The notes beneath the pieces are model-generated. The model worked only from the letters and a program-made list of their open reading frames with translations, was not told where the DNA came from and did not search any database. Both the position numbers and the translations under genes were made by a program. Positions 1-5,098 of a DNA stretch of 5,098 nucleotides are shown here, in pieces. This DNA comes from SKNW01 sp050485865 (GTDB lineage: Bacteria; Gemmatimonadota; Gemmatimonadetes; Longimicrobiales; Gaopeijiaceae). The DNA lies in contig JBJHCE010000211.1 in the NCBI GenBank assembly GCA_050485865.1, positions 1 through 5,098 of the forward strand. Direction: 5' to 3'. Numbering within the stretch: position 1 is the first letter of the stretch; each line of letters opens with the position of its first letter.

Positions 1-1941
1 GGGATCCGCGTCGAGGACCTCGAGCCAGGCCGCCCGCGCCGCCTCGAAGTCCCGGTTCATGAGGTGGACGAGCCCCAGGTCGCTTCGGATCACGAGGGAG
101 AGGGGGTCCAGTTCCAGCGCCCGACCCGCATGCTTGAGGGCGAGGGCGCCGCGACCGGTCTTCGCCAGGTGCTCGGCGTACCACTGGTTCGCCGTGGCCA
201 GGCGCGGGTTCAGCTCGAGGGCACGGAGAAAATCCAGCTCCGCCTCCTCCCAGCGCCAGTCGAAGTGATGACCCAGCCCGAGGGCGGCATGCACCTCGGC
301 AAGGGAGGGATCGAGGGCGAGCGCCGTCGCGGCCACCTCCTCGAGGCGTGCCCGCGCGACCTCGACGGGAAGGGGCGGGACGAAGGTGATCGGGAGCACC
401 GCGTACACCAGCGCGAGCCCGGCCCAGGCCTTCGCATACTCGGGCTCCAGCCGGGTTGCCTCCTCGAAGTGCCGGAGTGCCAGGAGAAGGTCGGGGGTCG
501 AACGCCGGTGCCAGTGGAAGAGCCCCTTCAGGTAGAGCTCGTGGGCCTCCGCGCCCGGTGCCGGCGGGGAGGCCGCCGCCGGGCCGGAAAGGCTGAACTC
601 CACGCGGAGCGCCTGGGCCACGGTCCGAGCGATCTCCTCCTGCACGGCAAAGACGCTCCCGGGCTCCGGGTCGAAGGTGGAGGACCAGAGGTGCCGGTCG
701 TTCCGGGCGTCCACGAGCTGGGCGGTGATCCGGATCCGCCCGCCGTCGGCGCGCACGCTCCCCTCGAGCACGTGATCCACGCCCAGGAGGTCCGCGATCT
801 CGCGGACGGGTACGCTCCTTCCCTTGAAATGGAAGGAGGAGGTCCGGGCGGGGACCCGGATCTCCCGGATTCCGGAAAGGGTGTTCAGGATCTCCTCCGC
901 GAGCCCGTCGGCCCAGTGTTCGAGGGATCCGTCGGGGCTCATGTCGACGAGGGGAAGAACCGCCACCGAGGCGACCTCGGGGGGCCACGGGGGAGCTGCC
1001 AGGTCGGGCCCGGGGGCGGAGCCGGGGCTCCGGGCGAGCCAGGAGGCCAGCAGGGCGGCGCCGAGTACTCCGACGAGCCCGAGGGCCAGGGGCATGGCGA
1101 CTCGAAAACCCCGGCGACCGGGGGTGCGGCCATGGTCACGGGCAGGGTCCTGAACGGGGTCGACCCGGGCATCGCCGGTGGCGGGCTCCGGGTCCGCGTG
1201 CGCAGCCCCGGGTGCGCGCTCCGGTGCGGGGCCGGGGGCCGCCGTCCGGAGCTCCTCCATCCTCCGGACGAGGGCGGGGTCCGGCTCCATTCCCAGCTCC
1301 TCCCGGAGGAGGAGCTCGTGGACCCGTCCGTGCCGAAGGGCTCCCGGCCGGTCGCCGGCCCGCTCCAGGGCGTCCAGGAGCTCCAGGGCGACCTGGGGGT
1401 CCAGGGGGTCCTGGCCCTGGAGGGTCCGCCACCACCGGACCGATGCTTCCGCGTCACCGCGGGCGGTCGCTTCGCGGGCGAGCGTTCCCAGGGCCTCGCG
1501 GTGCCGCCGGGCCAGGGCGTCGCGTTCCCCGTCGACCCACCGCTCGAACTCGACGGCGTCGTCCAGGTGCACCCCGTCCAGGAAGGGGCCCCCGTAGCGG
1601 GCCACCGCCGCCTCCGCATCGCCGGCGCCGAGGGCGCCCAGGAACGCTCCGGCATCCGAATCGATCCGGTCCGGGTTCAGGCGGAGCTCCGAGGTCCCGA
1701 GGACCAGGTCCTCTGCACCGAGCCGGCGGCGGAGCTGGTGGAGGGCCTGCTTCAGTGAGCCCCGGGCGCGCTCGATGGAGCTCTCGGGCCAGAGGAGGGA
1801 CATGAGCCGTTCCCGCCCGATGCGCCCGTGACGGTCGATGACGACGAGGACCAAGAGCGACTTCCGGTGGTTCGCGAGGGCCTCGAGGGGTACGCCGCCC
1901 CGTTCGATTCCGAGCCCGCCCAGGGTCCTCAACCGGTGCAT
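1..1941 (-). CDS. Membrane-anchored SARP/BTAD transcriptional regulator with TolB/FlgO-like and TPR domains (C-terminus cut by window edge)
   Basis: The frame is open from the ATG at 1941-1939 to the left edge, 647 codons without a stop; the 3' end lies outside. Residues 1-105 form a SARP-like winged helix (LGGLGIERGGVPLEAL, then LLWPESSIERARGSLKQALHQLRRRLG). Residues about 108-232 form the BTAD helical domain (RYGGPFLDGVHL, FERWVDGERDALARRH). A Pro/Ala-rich linker (about 233-275) leads to one hydrophobic helix (about 283-304). Residues 322-446 match the TolB/FlgO-like domain of such regulators and adenylate-cyclase-like proteins (VAVLPLVDMSPDG, VDHVLEGSVR, ITAQLVDARNDRHLWS). From 464 onward there are TPR repeats, clearest at 548-581, 582-615 and 616 to the edge. 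GGGGAG (1952-1947) lies 5 nt before the ATG. By family knowledge the N-terminus binds DNA in the cytoplasm; the helix should place the later domains across the membrane, as in CadC/ToxR-type regulators. The ligand or partner is unknown. Domain calls are strong; target genes are inferred. Confidence 0.93.
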   Translation of the reverse strand, partial: MHRLRTLGGLGIERGGVPLEALANHRKSLLVLVVIDRHGRIGRERLMSLLWPESSIERARGSLKQALHQLRRRLGAEDLVLGTSELRLNPDRIDSDAGAFLGALGAGDAEAAVARYGGPFLDGVHLDDAVEFERWVDGERDALARRHREALGTLAREATARGDAEASVRWWRTLQGQDPLDPQVALELLDALERAGDRPGALRHGRVHELLLREELGMEPDPALVRRMEELRTAAPGPAPERAPGAAHADPEPATGDARVDPVQDPARDHGRTPGRRGFRVAMPLALGLVGVLGAALLASWLARSPGSAPGPDLAAPPWPPEVASVAVLPLVDMSPDGSLEHWADGLAEEILNTLSGIREIRVPARTSSFHFKGRSVPVREIADLLGVDHVLEGSVRADGGRIRITAQLVDARNDRHLWSSTFDPEPGSVFAVQEEIARTVAQALRVEFSLSGPAAASPPAPGAEAHELYLKGLFHWHRRSTPDLLLALRHFEEATRLEPEYAKAWAGLALVYAVLPITFVPPLPVEVARARLEEVAATALALDPSLAEVHAALGLGHHFDWRWEEAELDFLRALELNPRLATANQWYAEHLAKTGRGALALKHAGRALELDPLSLVIRSDLGLVHLMNRDFEAARAAWLEVLDADP

Positions 1942-1946
1942 CCTGT

Positions 1947-1952
1947 CTCCCC
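1947..1952 (-). promoter_or_regulatory. Ribosome binding site of the BTAD regulator
   Basis: GGGGAG on the minus strand sits 5 nt upstream of the ATG at 1941. It supports this start over in-frame upstream extension, because the frame stays open further upstream. The protein also begins directly with the family-typical MHRLRTLGGL. Confidence 0.6.
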
Positions 1953-1985
1953 ACTGAGCGTACCGCGGGTGCCGCGCGCGCCGAA

Positions 1986-2018
1986 TGACCGGCGGCTGAC
2001 CCGGGGCTGACCGATTCG
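1986..2018. promoter_or_regulatory. Candidate SARP operator: three 11-bp-period direct repeats
   Basis: TGACCGGCGGC (1986-1996), TGACCCGGGGC (1997-2007) and TGACCGATTCG (2008-2018) follow head to tail with no extra base. The first two agree at 9 of 11 positions; the third shares the first six bases with the first copy. SARP-family regulators such as DnrI and ActII-ORF4 are known to bind heptamer direct repeats at 11-bp spacing, one helical turn. The array lies 45 bp upstream of the minus-strand SARP/BTAD gene start and about 93 bp upstream of the plus-strand lipoprotein gene start, so it could serve either or both. On the plus strand a weak -10-like CAACGT (2022-2027) follows the last heptamer by 7 bp. 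Binding by the neighbouring regulator is inference. Confidence 0.5.
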
Positions 2019-2053
2019 CCTCAACGTAGGTGCGAGCGGGACCGGCGAACAGC

Positions 2054-2070
2054 CTCCCGCGCCCCGGGAG
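2054..2070 (+). other. Small hairpin in the probable leader of the lipoprotein gene
   Basis: CTCCCG (2054-2059) and CGGGAG (2065-2070) are perfect inverted repeats around a 5-nt loop, 41 nt before the start codon at 2112. If transcription starts within or just after the direct-repeat array, this would fold in the 5' leader. No riboswitch family was recognised, and GC-rich DNA gives such short stems by chance. Confidence 0.25.
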
Positions 2071-2101
2071 ATCCAACCCCGGAGGAATCCTCGAACCGAA
2101 C

Positions 2102-2107
2102 GAGAGG
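2102..2107 (+). promoter_or_regulatory. Ribosome binding site of the SnoaL-like lipoprotein gene
   Basis: GAGAGG lies 4 nt before the ATG at 2112. A stronger-looking GGAGG at 2081-2085 is 26 nt away, too far to serve this start. The chosen start also gives a well-formed lipoprotein signal peptide. Confidence 0.5.
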
Positions 2108-2111
2108 CACC

Positions 2112-2702
2112 ATGTCCGGCCAACCCCGCACCACCCTGATGGCGGCGGCCGCCGCCCTCCTCCTCCTTTCAGCCTGCGACGGAAGGGCCGTTGCAGGCCC
2201 CACACCCGAGTCCCCCCTCGCGCCCGGAGACGCGGTCACCGCGCAGGTCGCCGTCGTGCCCCCCGCCGCGGCCGCGGGCATCCACGCGCTCCTCGACTCC
2301 TGGACCGCCGCGTGGAACGCCGGCGACGGGACCGCCTACGGAAACCACTACTCCGTCGATGCCGACGTCGTGAACCCGCTGGGCGCCGTCCTGACCGGGC
2401 GCGACGTCATCGGCGCCACCCACGTCGTTCTCTTCGACCCCGCGATCGGGCCCTTCCGCGGCACCACGTCGAGCTCGGTGGTTCGGCGCATGGTCGCGGT
2501 GACCGGAGGCCTCGTGATCGTCGATCTCACCACGACGGTGACCGGGCTTCCCACCGATCCGCCCCTTCCTCCCCCGACCCTTGTGCAGTGGGCGCCCGGC
2601 GTGGTCAAGACCCGCATGAAAATGGTCGTGGGCCGCGTCGACGGAGACTGGCGGTTCCTGGCCCAGCAGATGACGGCCATCCAGCCGTTCATCACGCCCT
2701 GA
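2112..2702 (+). CDS. NTF2/SnoaL-like (SgcJ/EcaC-type) lipoprotein
   Basis: The 196-residue product starts with a short n-region (SGQPRTT), a hydrophobic stretch (L9-L19) and the lipobox L-S-A-C with the modified Cys at 22, so it should be a membrane-anchored lipoprotein facing away from the cytoplasm. After a Pro/Ala-rich spacer (24-55), residues 57-196 look like one NTF2-fold domain of the SnoaL/DUF4440/SgcJ-EcaC type: helix IHALLDSWTAAWNAGDGTAY, then ADVVNPLGAVLTGRDVIGATH, then beta-rich segments ending in VDGDWRFLAQQMTAIQPF. Family members are often annotated as oxidoreductases or ketosteroid-isomerase-like, but many only bind small ligands, and no catalytic residue can be assigned here. 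Residues 145-163, Pro-rich (PTDPPLPPP), form an atypical loop. The gene is divergent from the BTAD regulator, with the 11-bp repeats between them, so regulation by it is plausible. A hairpin at 2730-2771 follows. Family assignment is fairly secure; function is not. Confidence 0.88.
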   Translation: MSGQPRTTLMAAAAALLLLSACDGRAVAGPTPESPLAPGDAVTAQVAVVPPAAAAGIHALLDSWTAAWNAGDGTAYGNHYSVDADVVNPLGAVLTGRDVIGATHVVLFDPAIGPFRGTTSSSVVRRMVAVTGGLVIVDLTTTVTGLPTDPPLPPPTLVQWAPGVVKTRMKMVVGRVDGDWRFLAQQMTAIQPFITP

Positions 2703-2729
2703 CCGCAGGCGTCGCACCGTGAACCGCCG

Positions 2730-2771
2730 GGGCCGGGAGGGAGGAGAAGGGCCACGACCCCCTCCCGGCCC
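2730..2771. terminator. Strong hairpin, probable terminator between converging reading frames
   Basis: GGGCCGGGAGGG (2730-2741) and CCCTCCCGGCCC (2760-2771) form a perfect 12-bp GC-rich stem around an 18-nt loop. It starts 27 nt after the stop of the lipoprotein gene (2700-2702). On the other strand it lies 22 nt beyond the minus-strand stop at 2794-2796, so it could work in both directions. No T-run follows on either strand, so it is not a classical intrinsic terminator; it may act as an RNA 3'-end stabiliser or with a factor. Confidence 0.5.
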
Positions 2772-2793
2772 ACCTCCGGCGGCCTCGGATGGA

Positions 2794-3200
2794 TCATCGC
2801 CCAGGAGGCGGCCCCGGGCGCTCTGCGGACACCGGGAAGCCGAGGTGCGCGAAGTCGTTCAGCTCCCTTTGGGCATCGGGGTGCTGCACGAGCCCCCCGG
2901 CGTTTCGCAGTCGGTGCGTGCCATGCGCGGCGAGACCTCCCCCACCACCGGCGCAGCGGTTGCCGCCGCGATCAGCACCTCGAGGAGCTCCGGCGCCTCG
3001 GGCGGCGAGAGGAGGAGCATGTCGCCGCGGCGCACAAGGGCATGGGCTCTCCACCGCCGGCGTTCGCCTTGATGATGGATCCGGAGCAACCGTGCGGGGA
3101 ATTCCGGCACGAGAACCGCAGCCACGAAGTTGCGCCGACGCACTCTGCGTAATCGGAGTGTTTCGCCTGGGGGTGACGGTGACCGGCATATCGGATCCAC
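2794..3200 (-). pseudogene. Possible frameshifted gene remnant, family not recognised
   Basis: No intact gene is convincing between 2703 and 3208, but two minus-strand frames show coding-like composition in succession. The frame from an ATG at 3200 has mostly G/C third positions from about 3060 to 2885 (ALVRRGDMLLLSPPEAPELL, then VLIAAATAAPVVGEV) and stops at 2859. The next frame then takes over with equally strong third-position G/C (HPDAQRELNDFAHLGFPVSA) and stops at 2794. The switch lies near 2880-2930. This fits one decayed gene with a frameshift, or a sequencing error. The stretch 3060-3200 has a weaker signal (QGERRRWR, many Arg), so the 5' end is uncertain. No domain or motif was recognised. 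Its stop at 2794 is convergent with the lipoprotein gene across the hairpin at 2730-2771, which mildly supports a former gene. Chance GC-rich open frames are the main alternative. Confidence 0.25.
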
Positions 3201-3208
3201 CGGTCCGT

Positions 3209-4543
3209 CTACCGATCCGGCGCGGCGCGCCTTCGGGAAAGTGTGTGCTCCCGTACCGACTCTACCCGGAGTGAGTCGAAGTGTAGACCCAGTACATAGT
3301 CCTCACCGATCTCAAAGATCCGAGTGAGCGGGATCGGGACCGTCCCGAGCCACCGGCCTTCCCGGTCGAAGACGTTCCAGTGCGTGGTTCGGCCTTCGTC
3401 CTGGCGCTCGAGGGCCCACAGATAACCCAATGCATCCACCGTGATCTGGCCGAACCGGGGATGCGTGGTCTGGGGGGGAAGTCGCGCAAGGATCGCTTCG
3501 AACCGGCCCTGGGCATCATGACTCATCCGGTTTGCGACCGCGACGCGCTGAAGCGTGCTCTCCCGCTCCTCCGGGGTGATCCGGGGCGGCGGAGCGTCGA
3601 GCCGGATCACGCGCTCGAGGGAGCCCCATCGGTCGTAGACGTACATACCCCGGTCGTCCCCGTGGCTGACCACGATGCGGGCATCCTCGGACCCGCTCGC
3701 CACGGCCGAGTTCACCGTGAACAGCGGCGGAATACGAACGGCTGGGCTCGCGCCTTCGCCCGCGAGCACGGCCCCCGCGCGGCCGTCGAACGCGCCAAGA
3801 AACCGGGCCTCGTGGCCCTGCTCCACCACGAAGATGTGGAAGGGCGTCCGAATCCATTGGTCCAGGGGGAAATGATCTGCTCGGGGGGCTGCGGGAACGA
3901 CAGCAAGGAGAAATCGGTCCAGACCGAGGGGAAGGAGGATGTCCGGTTGCCCACCCCCCTCCCGGATCGAAGCAGGGAGGCGCTTCGGGTCGATCGTGCG
4001 GATGCTCCGAACCGTTCCTGTGGTATCGAATGCGGTAATGCGGCCCAGGTGGCTCTCCCACACCACCACATCGCCGTTGAGGAGCAGGAGGTGCTGCGGG
4101 TCCTGGAACTCTCCCGGCCCTCGTCCGGCACCACCAATGACCTTCACCAGGCGTCCGCCCCGGTCACTTAACAGGAGGCGAGGATTGGTGTGTCCGCCCA
4201 TCAGGATGGCGACCCTTCCGTCGGGCAGTCGTCCGGCACCCACCACGTTCCACGCAGGGTGGTCAGGGTCCTCACCAAAGGCGAAAGTTGGCCGAGGCTC
4301 CACCCACCATTCGTCGCCGGGTCCCCACCGTGGATGCGCACTTTCGACGACCTCAACCCCAACGGGCGTGGCACTGGACGCTGCCCCGGCCCTCTGGATG
4401 GTCCCCTCCGAGGGACCGTCGCACCCTGCGATCATGAGTACCGGAACGAACAGCCACCTGGGCGGAGACGGACGGACTTGTTGACGTGTCAGCACACGCG
4501 GGGTTCCGCCGCGAACGTCAGGGATCCCGGGTGAGGGAATCAC
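3209..4543 (-). CDS. 6-bladed beta-propeller (NHL-like) lipoprotein
   Basis: The 444-residue product has a hydrophobic segment WLFVPVLMIAGC with lipobox I-A-G-C (Cys 41), so it is a predicted lipoprotein. Residues about 75-430 carry propeller-like repeats: GAGRLPDGRVAILMGGHTNP (103-121), the NHL-type GGAGRGPGEFQDP (137-149) followed by NGDVVVWESHLGRITAFDTTG, then YVYDRWGSLERVIRL (301-315), and a closing strand set LWALERQDEG, HWNVFDREGRWLGTVPIPL, IGEDYVLGLHFD. This closing pattern is familiar from Gemmatimonadota-type 6-bladed beta-propeller proteins. The fold usually binds proteins, glycans or ligands; no enzyme site is visible. The GTG at 4543-4541 overlaps the upstream stop as GTGA, suggesting coupling, but lacks a clear ribosome site. 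An in-frame GTG at 4495-4493, preceded by GGCGGA, would give a more usual n-region (Cys at 25). The gene ends with TAG at 3211-3209. Function beyond the fold is unknown. Confidence 0.88.
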   Translation of the reverse strand: MIPSPGIPDVRGGTPRVLTRQQVRPSPPRWLFVPVLMIAGCDGPSEGTIQRAGAASSATPVGVEVVESAHPRWGPGDEWWVEPRPTFAFGEDPDHPAWNVVGAGRLPDGRVAILMGGHTNPRLLLSDRGGRLVKVIGGAGRGPGEFQDPQHLLLLNGDVVVWESHLGRITAFDTTGTVRSIRTIDPKRLPASIREGGGQPDILLPLGLDRFLLAVVPAAPRADHFPLDQWIRTPFHIFVVEQGHEARFLGAFDGRAGAVLAGEGASPAVRIPPLFTVNSAVASGSEDARIVVSHGDDRGMYVYDRWGSLERVIRLDAPPPRITPEERESTLQRVAVANRMSHDAQGRFEAILARLPPQTTHPRFGQITVDALGYLWALERQDEGRTTHWNVFDREGRWLGTVPIPLTRIFEIGEDYVLGLHFDSLRVESVREHTLSRRRAAPDR

Positions 4544-5028
4544 GGCGCGGCAGAAGAGGGAATGGAAATGGCCTCCTGGACATCATCATCGATGAAAAGG
4601 GTGAAGGCTGGGACCGGGGAAGCGCAGCCCTTGCGGTAAAACTCTGCGGACCCAGCTCCAGGGAGCAGCACGATGTCGTAGGATCGTGCGGCGATCTCCA
4701 ACTCAGCACGCAACTTGCCAGGGTCCCGATCGTCGAGGGCCAAGGCAAACCGGGCACGCCAGGCGTCCAGTTCATGGGCTGCCATCCCACCACCCGGGCC
4801 GCATTCCGTGTGGCACGGGCCCCACCAATCGGTCGTGGTGGTGTGGCAGGTCGAGAGACCGCCACACCGGGAGCACTCCAAGTGGCCGACACCGTAGTGC
4901 TCAGGGGCCGGGTAGCCGCACAAGTCTCCCGATTCATCGAAAAAGGAATGGACCGTCTGTTCGAGGTCGTACGTGAACTCCCAACACCACCCGCATGTGA
5001 CTTCAGGCCCGGGCTCTGGTTCGGCCAC
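4540..5028 (-). CDS. Cys/His-rich probable zinc-binding protein, unknown family (start possibly beyond the window)
   Basis: Counting from the GTG at 5028, the product has 162 residues. Its N-terminal half carries two knuckle-like CxxC pairs, C12-x2-C15 (TCGWCW) and C52-x2-C55 (ECSRCGG), plus C37, C61-H62, C72-H73 and C76, with H44 and H49. This is enough ligands for two structural zinc sites. From about 80 the sequence changes to a charged helix (AAHELDAWRARFALALDDRD, KLRAELEIAARSYDIVLLPG) and a short C-terminal part (AFTLFIDDDVQEA). There is no signal peptide from this start and no transmembrane segment, so it is probably cytoplasmic. No known family was recognised; CxxCH haem motifs are absent. 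The frame stays open to the right edge (GVVGKEQTSAIAAHLSVAAA upstream), and no ribosome site precedes the GTG, so the real start may be outside the window. Its TGA (4542-4540) overlaps the GTG of the propeller lipoprotein gene, suggesting a shared transcript. Confidence 0.72.
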   Translation of the reverse strand: MAEPEPGPEVTCGWCWEFTYDLEQTVHSFFDESGDLCGYPAPEHYGVGHLECSRCGGLSTCHTTTTDWWGPCHTECGPGGGMAAHELDAWRARFALALDDRDPGKLRAELEIAARSYDIVLLPGAGSAEFYRKGCASPVPAFTLFIDDDVQEAISIPSSAAP

Positions 5029-5098
5029 CGCTGCGGCGACCGAGAGGTGTGCGGCGATCGCGCTCGTCTGCTCCTTGCCTACAACCCCCCCATTCCCC

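Noticed and set aside
64..1758. A 564-codon plus-strand open frame opposite the regulator
   Set aside because: It is the antisense shadow of the regulator gene. GC-rich codons on one strand suppress stops on the other, its product is low-complexity Gly/Pro/Glu without any domain, and the minus-strand frame has full multi-domain homology.
939..1954. Minus-strand open frames inside the regulator region (939-1655, 1136-1435, 1454-1954)
   Set aside because: They are out of frame with the regulator and give Pro/Arg/Gly-rich nonsense. The true frame has no stop in the window, so it is easy to miss if only closed frames are considered.
1957..1985. Minus-strand promoter with -10-like TACGCT (1962-1957) for the regulator gene
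   Set aside because: Only three of six positions fit the consensus, and no convincing -35 lies at the right distance. It is too weak to annotate.
2040..2047. A fourth copy of GACCGGCG downstream of the direct repeats
   Set aside because: It matches the first repeat unit (1987-1994) over 8 bp but is 53 bp away, off the 11-bp phase, and lacks the leading T.
2719..3072. Plus-strand frame of 117 codons starting just after the lipoprotein gene
   Set aside because: It begins inside the region of the 12-bp hairpin, has no recognisable motif, and its codon bias is weaker than that of the opposite strand.
3181..3205. Inverted repeat GACCGG/CCGGTC just downstream of the propeller gene as a terminator
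   Set aside because: There are only 6 bp of stem with a 13-nt loop and no T-run. This is expected by chance at this GC content.
2789..3274. Plus-strand frame of 161 codons across the gap and into the end of the propeller gene
   Set aside because: It has no ribosome site, a Pro/Arg/Cys-rich product, poor codon-position bias after about 2900, and runs antisense into a real gene.

Overview
The window is GC-rich throughout (roughly 70% by eye) and looks like a chromosomal segment of a high-GC, didermic, environmental bacterium. Two features recall Gemmatimonadota: a membrane-anchored BTAD regulator with TolB/FlgO-like and TPR domains, and a 6-bladed beta-propeller lipoprotein whose C-terminus carries a DYVLG-type motif. 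That taxonomic reading is inference from family resemblance; Acidobacteriota or another soil lineage is possible. No rRNA, tRNA, CRISPR or mobile element was recognised.

Layout. Positions 1-1941 (minus strand) hold a large regulator whose C-terminus lies beyond the left edge. It reads continuously for 647 codons: SARP-like winged helix, BTAD domain, proline-rich linker, one transmembrane helix, TolB/FlgO-like domain, then TPRs. The 170-bp divergent region 1942-2111 separates it from a small NTF2/SnoaL-like lipoprotein gene on the plus strand (2112-2702). This spacer contains three tandem TGACC-headed repeats with an exact 11-bp period, the arrangement bound by SARP-family regulators. It is therefore the best candidate operator, for autoregulation and/or control of the lipoprotein gene.

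Positions 2703-3208 carry no confident intact gene. They hold a perfect 12-bp stem hairpin (2730-2771) and, on the minus strand, coding-like sequence that appears to switch reading frame near 2880-2930. This could be a decayed or frameshifted gene ending at 2794, convergent with the lipoprotein gene.

Positions 3209-5098 (minus strand) hold two genes that look like an operon. Upstream is a Cys/His-rich probable zinc-binding protein of unknown family whose true start may lie beyond the right edge. Downstream is a beta-propeller lipoprotein. They overlap by four bases (GTGA) if the first GTG of the propeller gene is used.

The most interesting element is the pairing of a membrane-tethered SARP-type regulator with the 11-bp-period repeats in front of a divergent, probably exported lipoprotein. 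It suggests a small envelope-linked regulatory module. The window gives no evidence for the signal or the physiological role.
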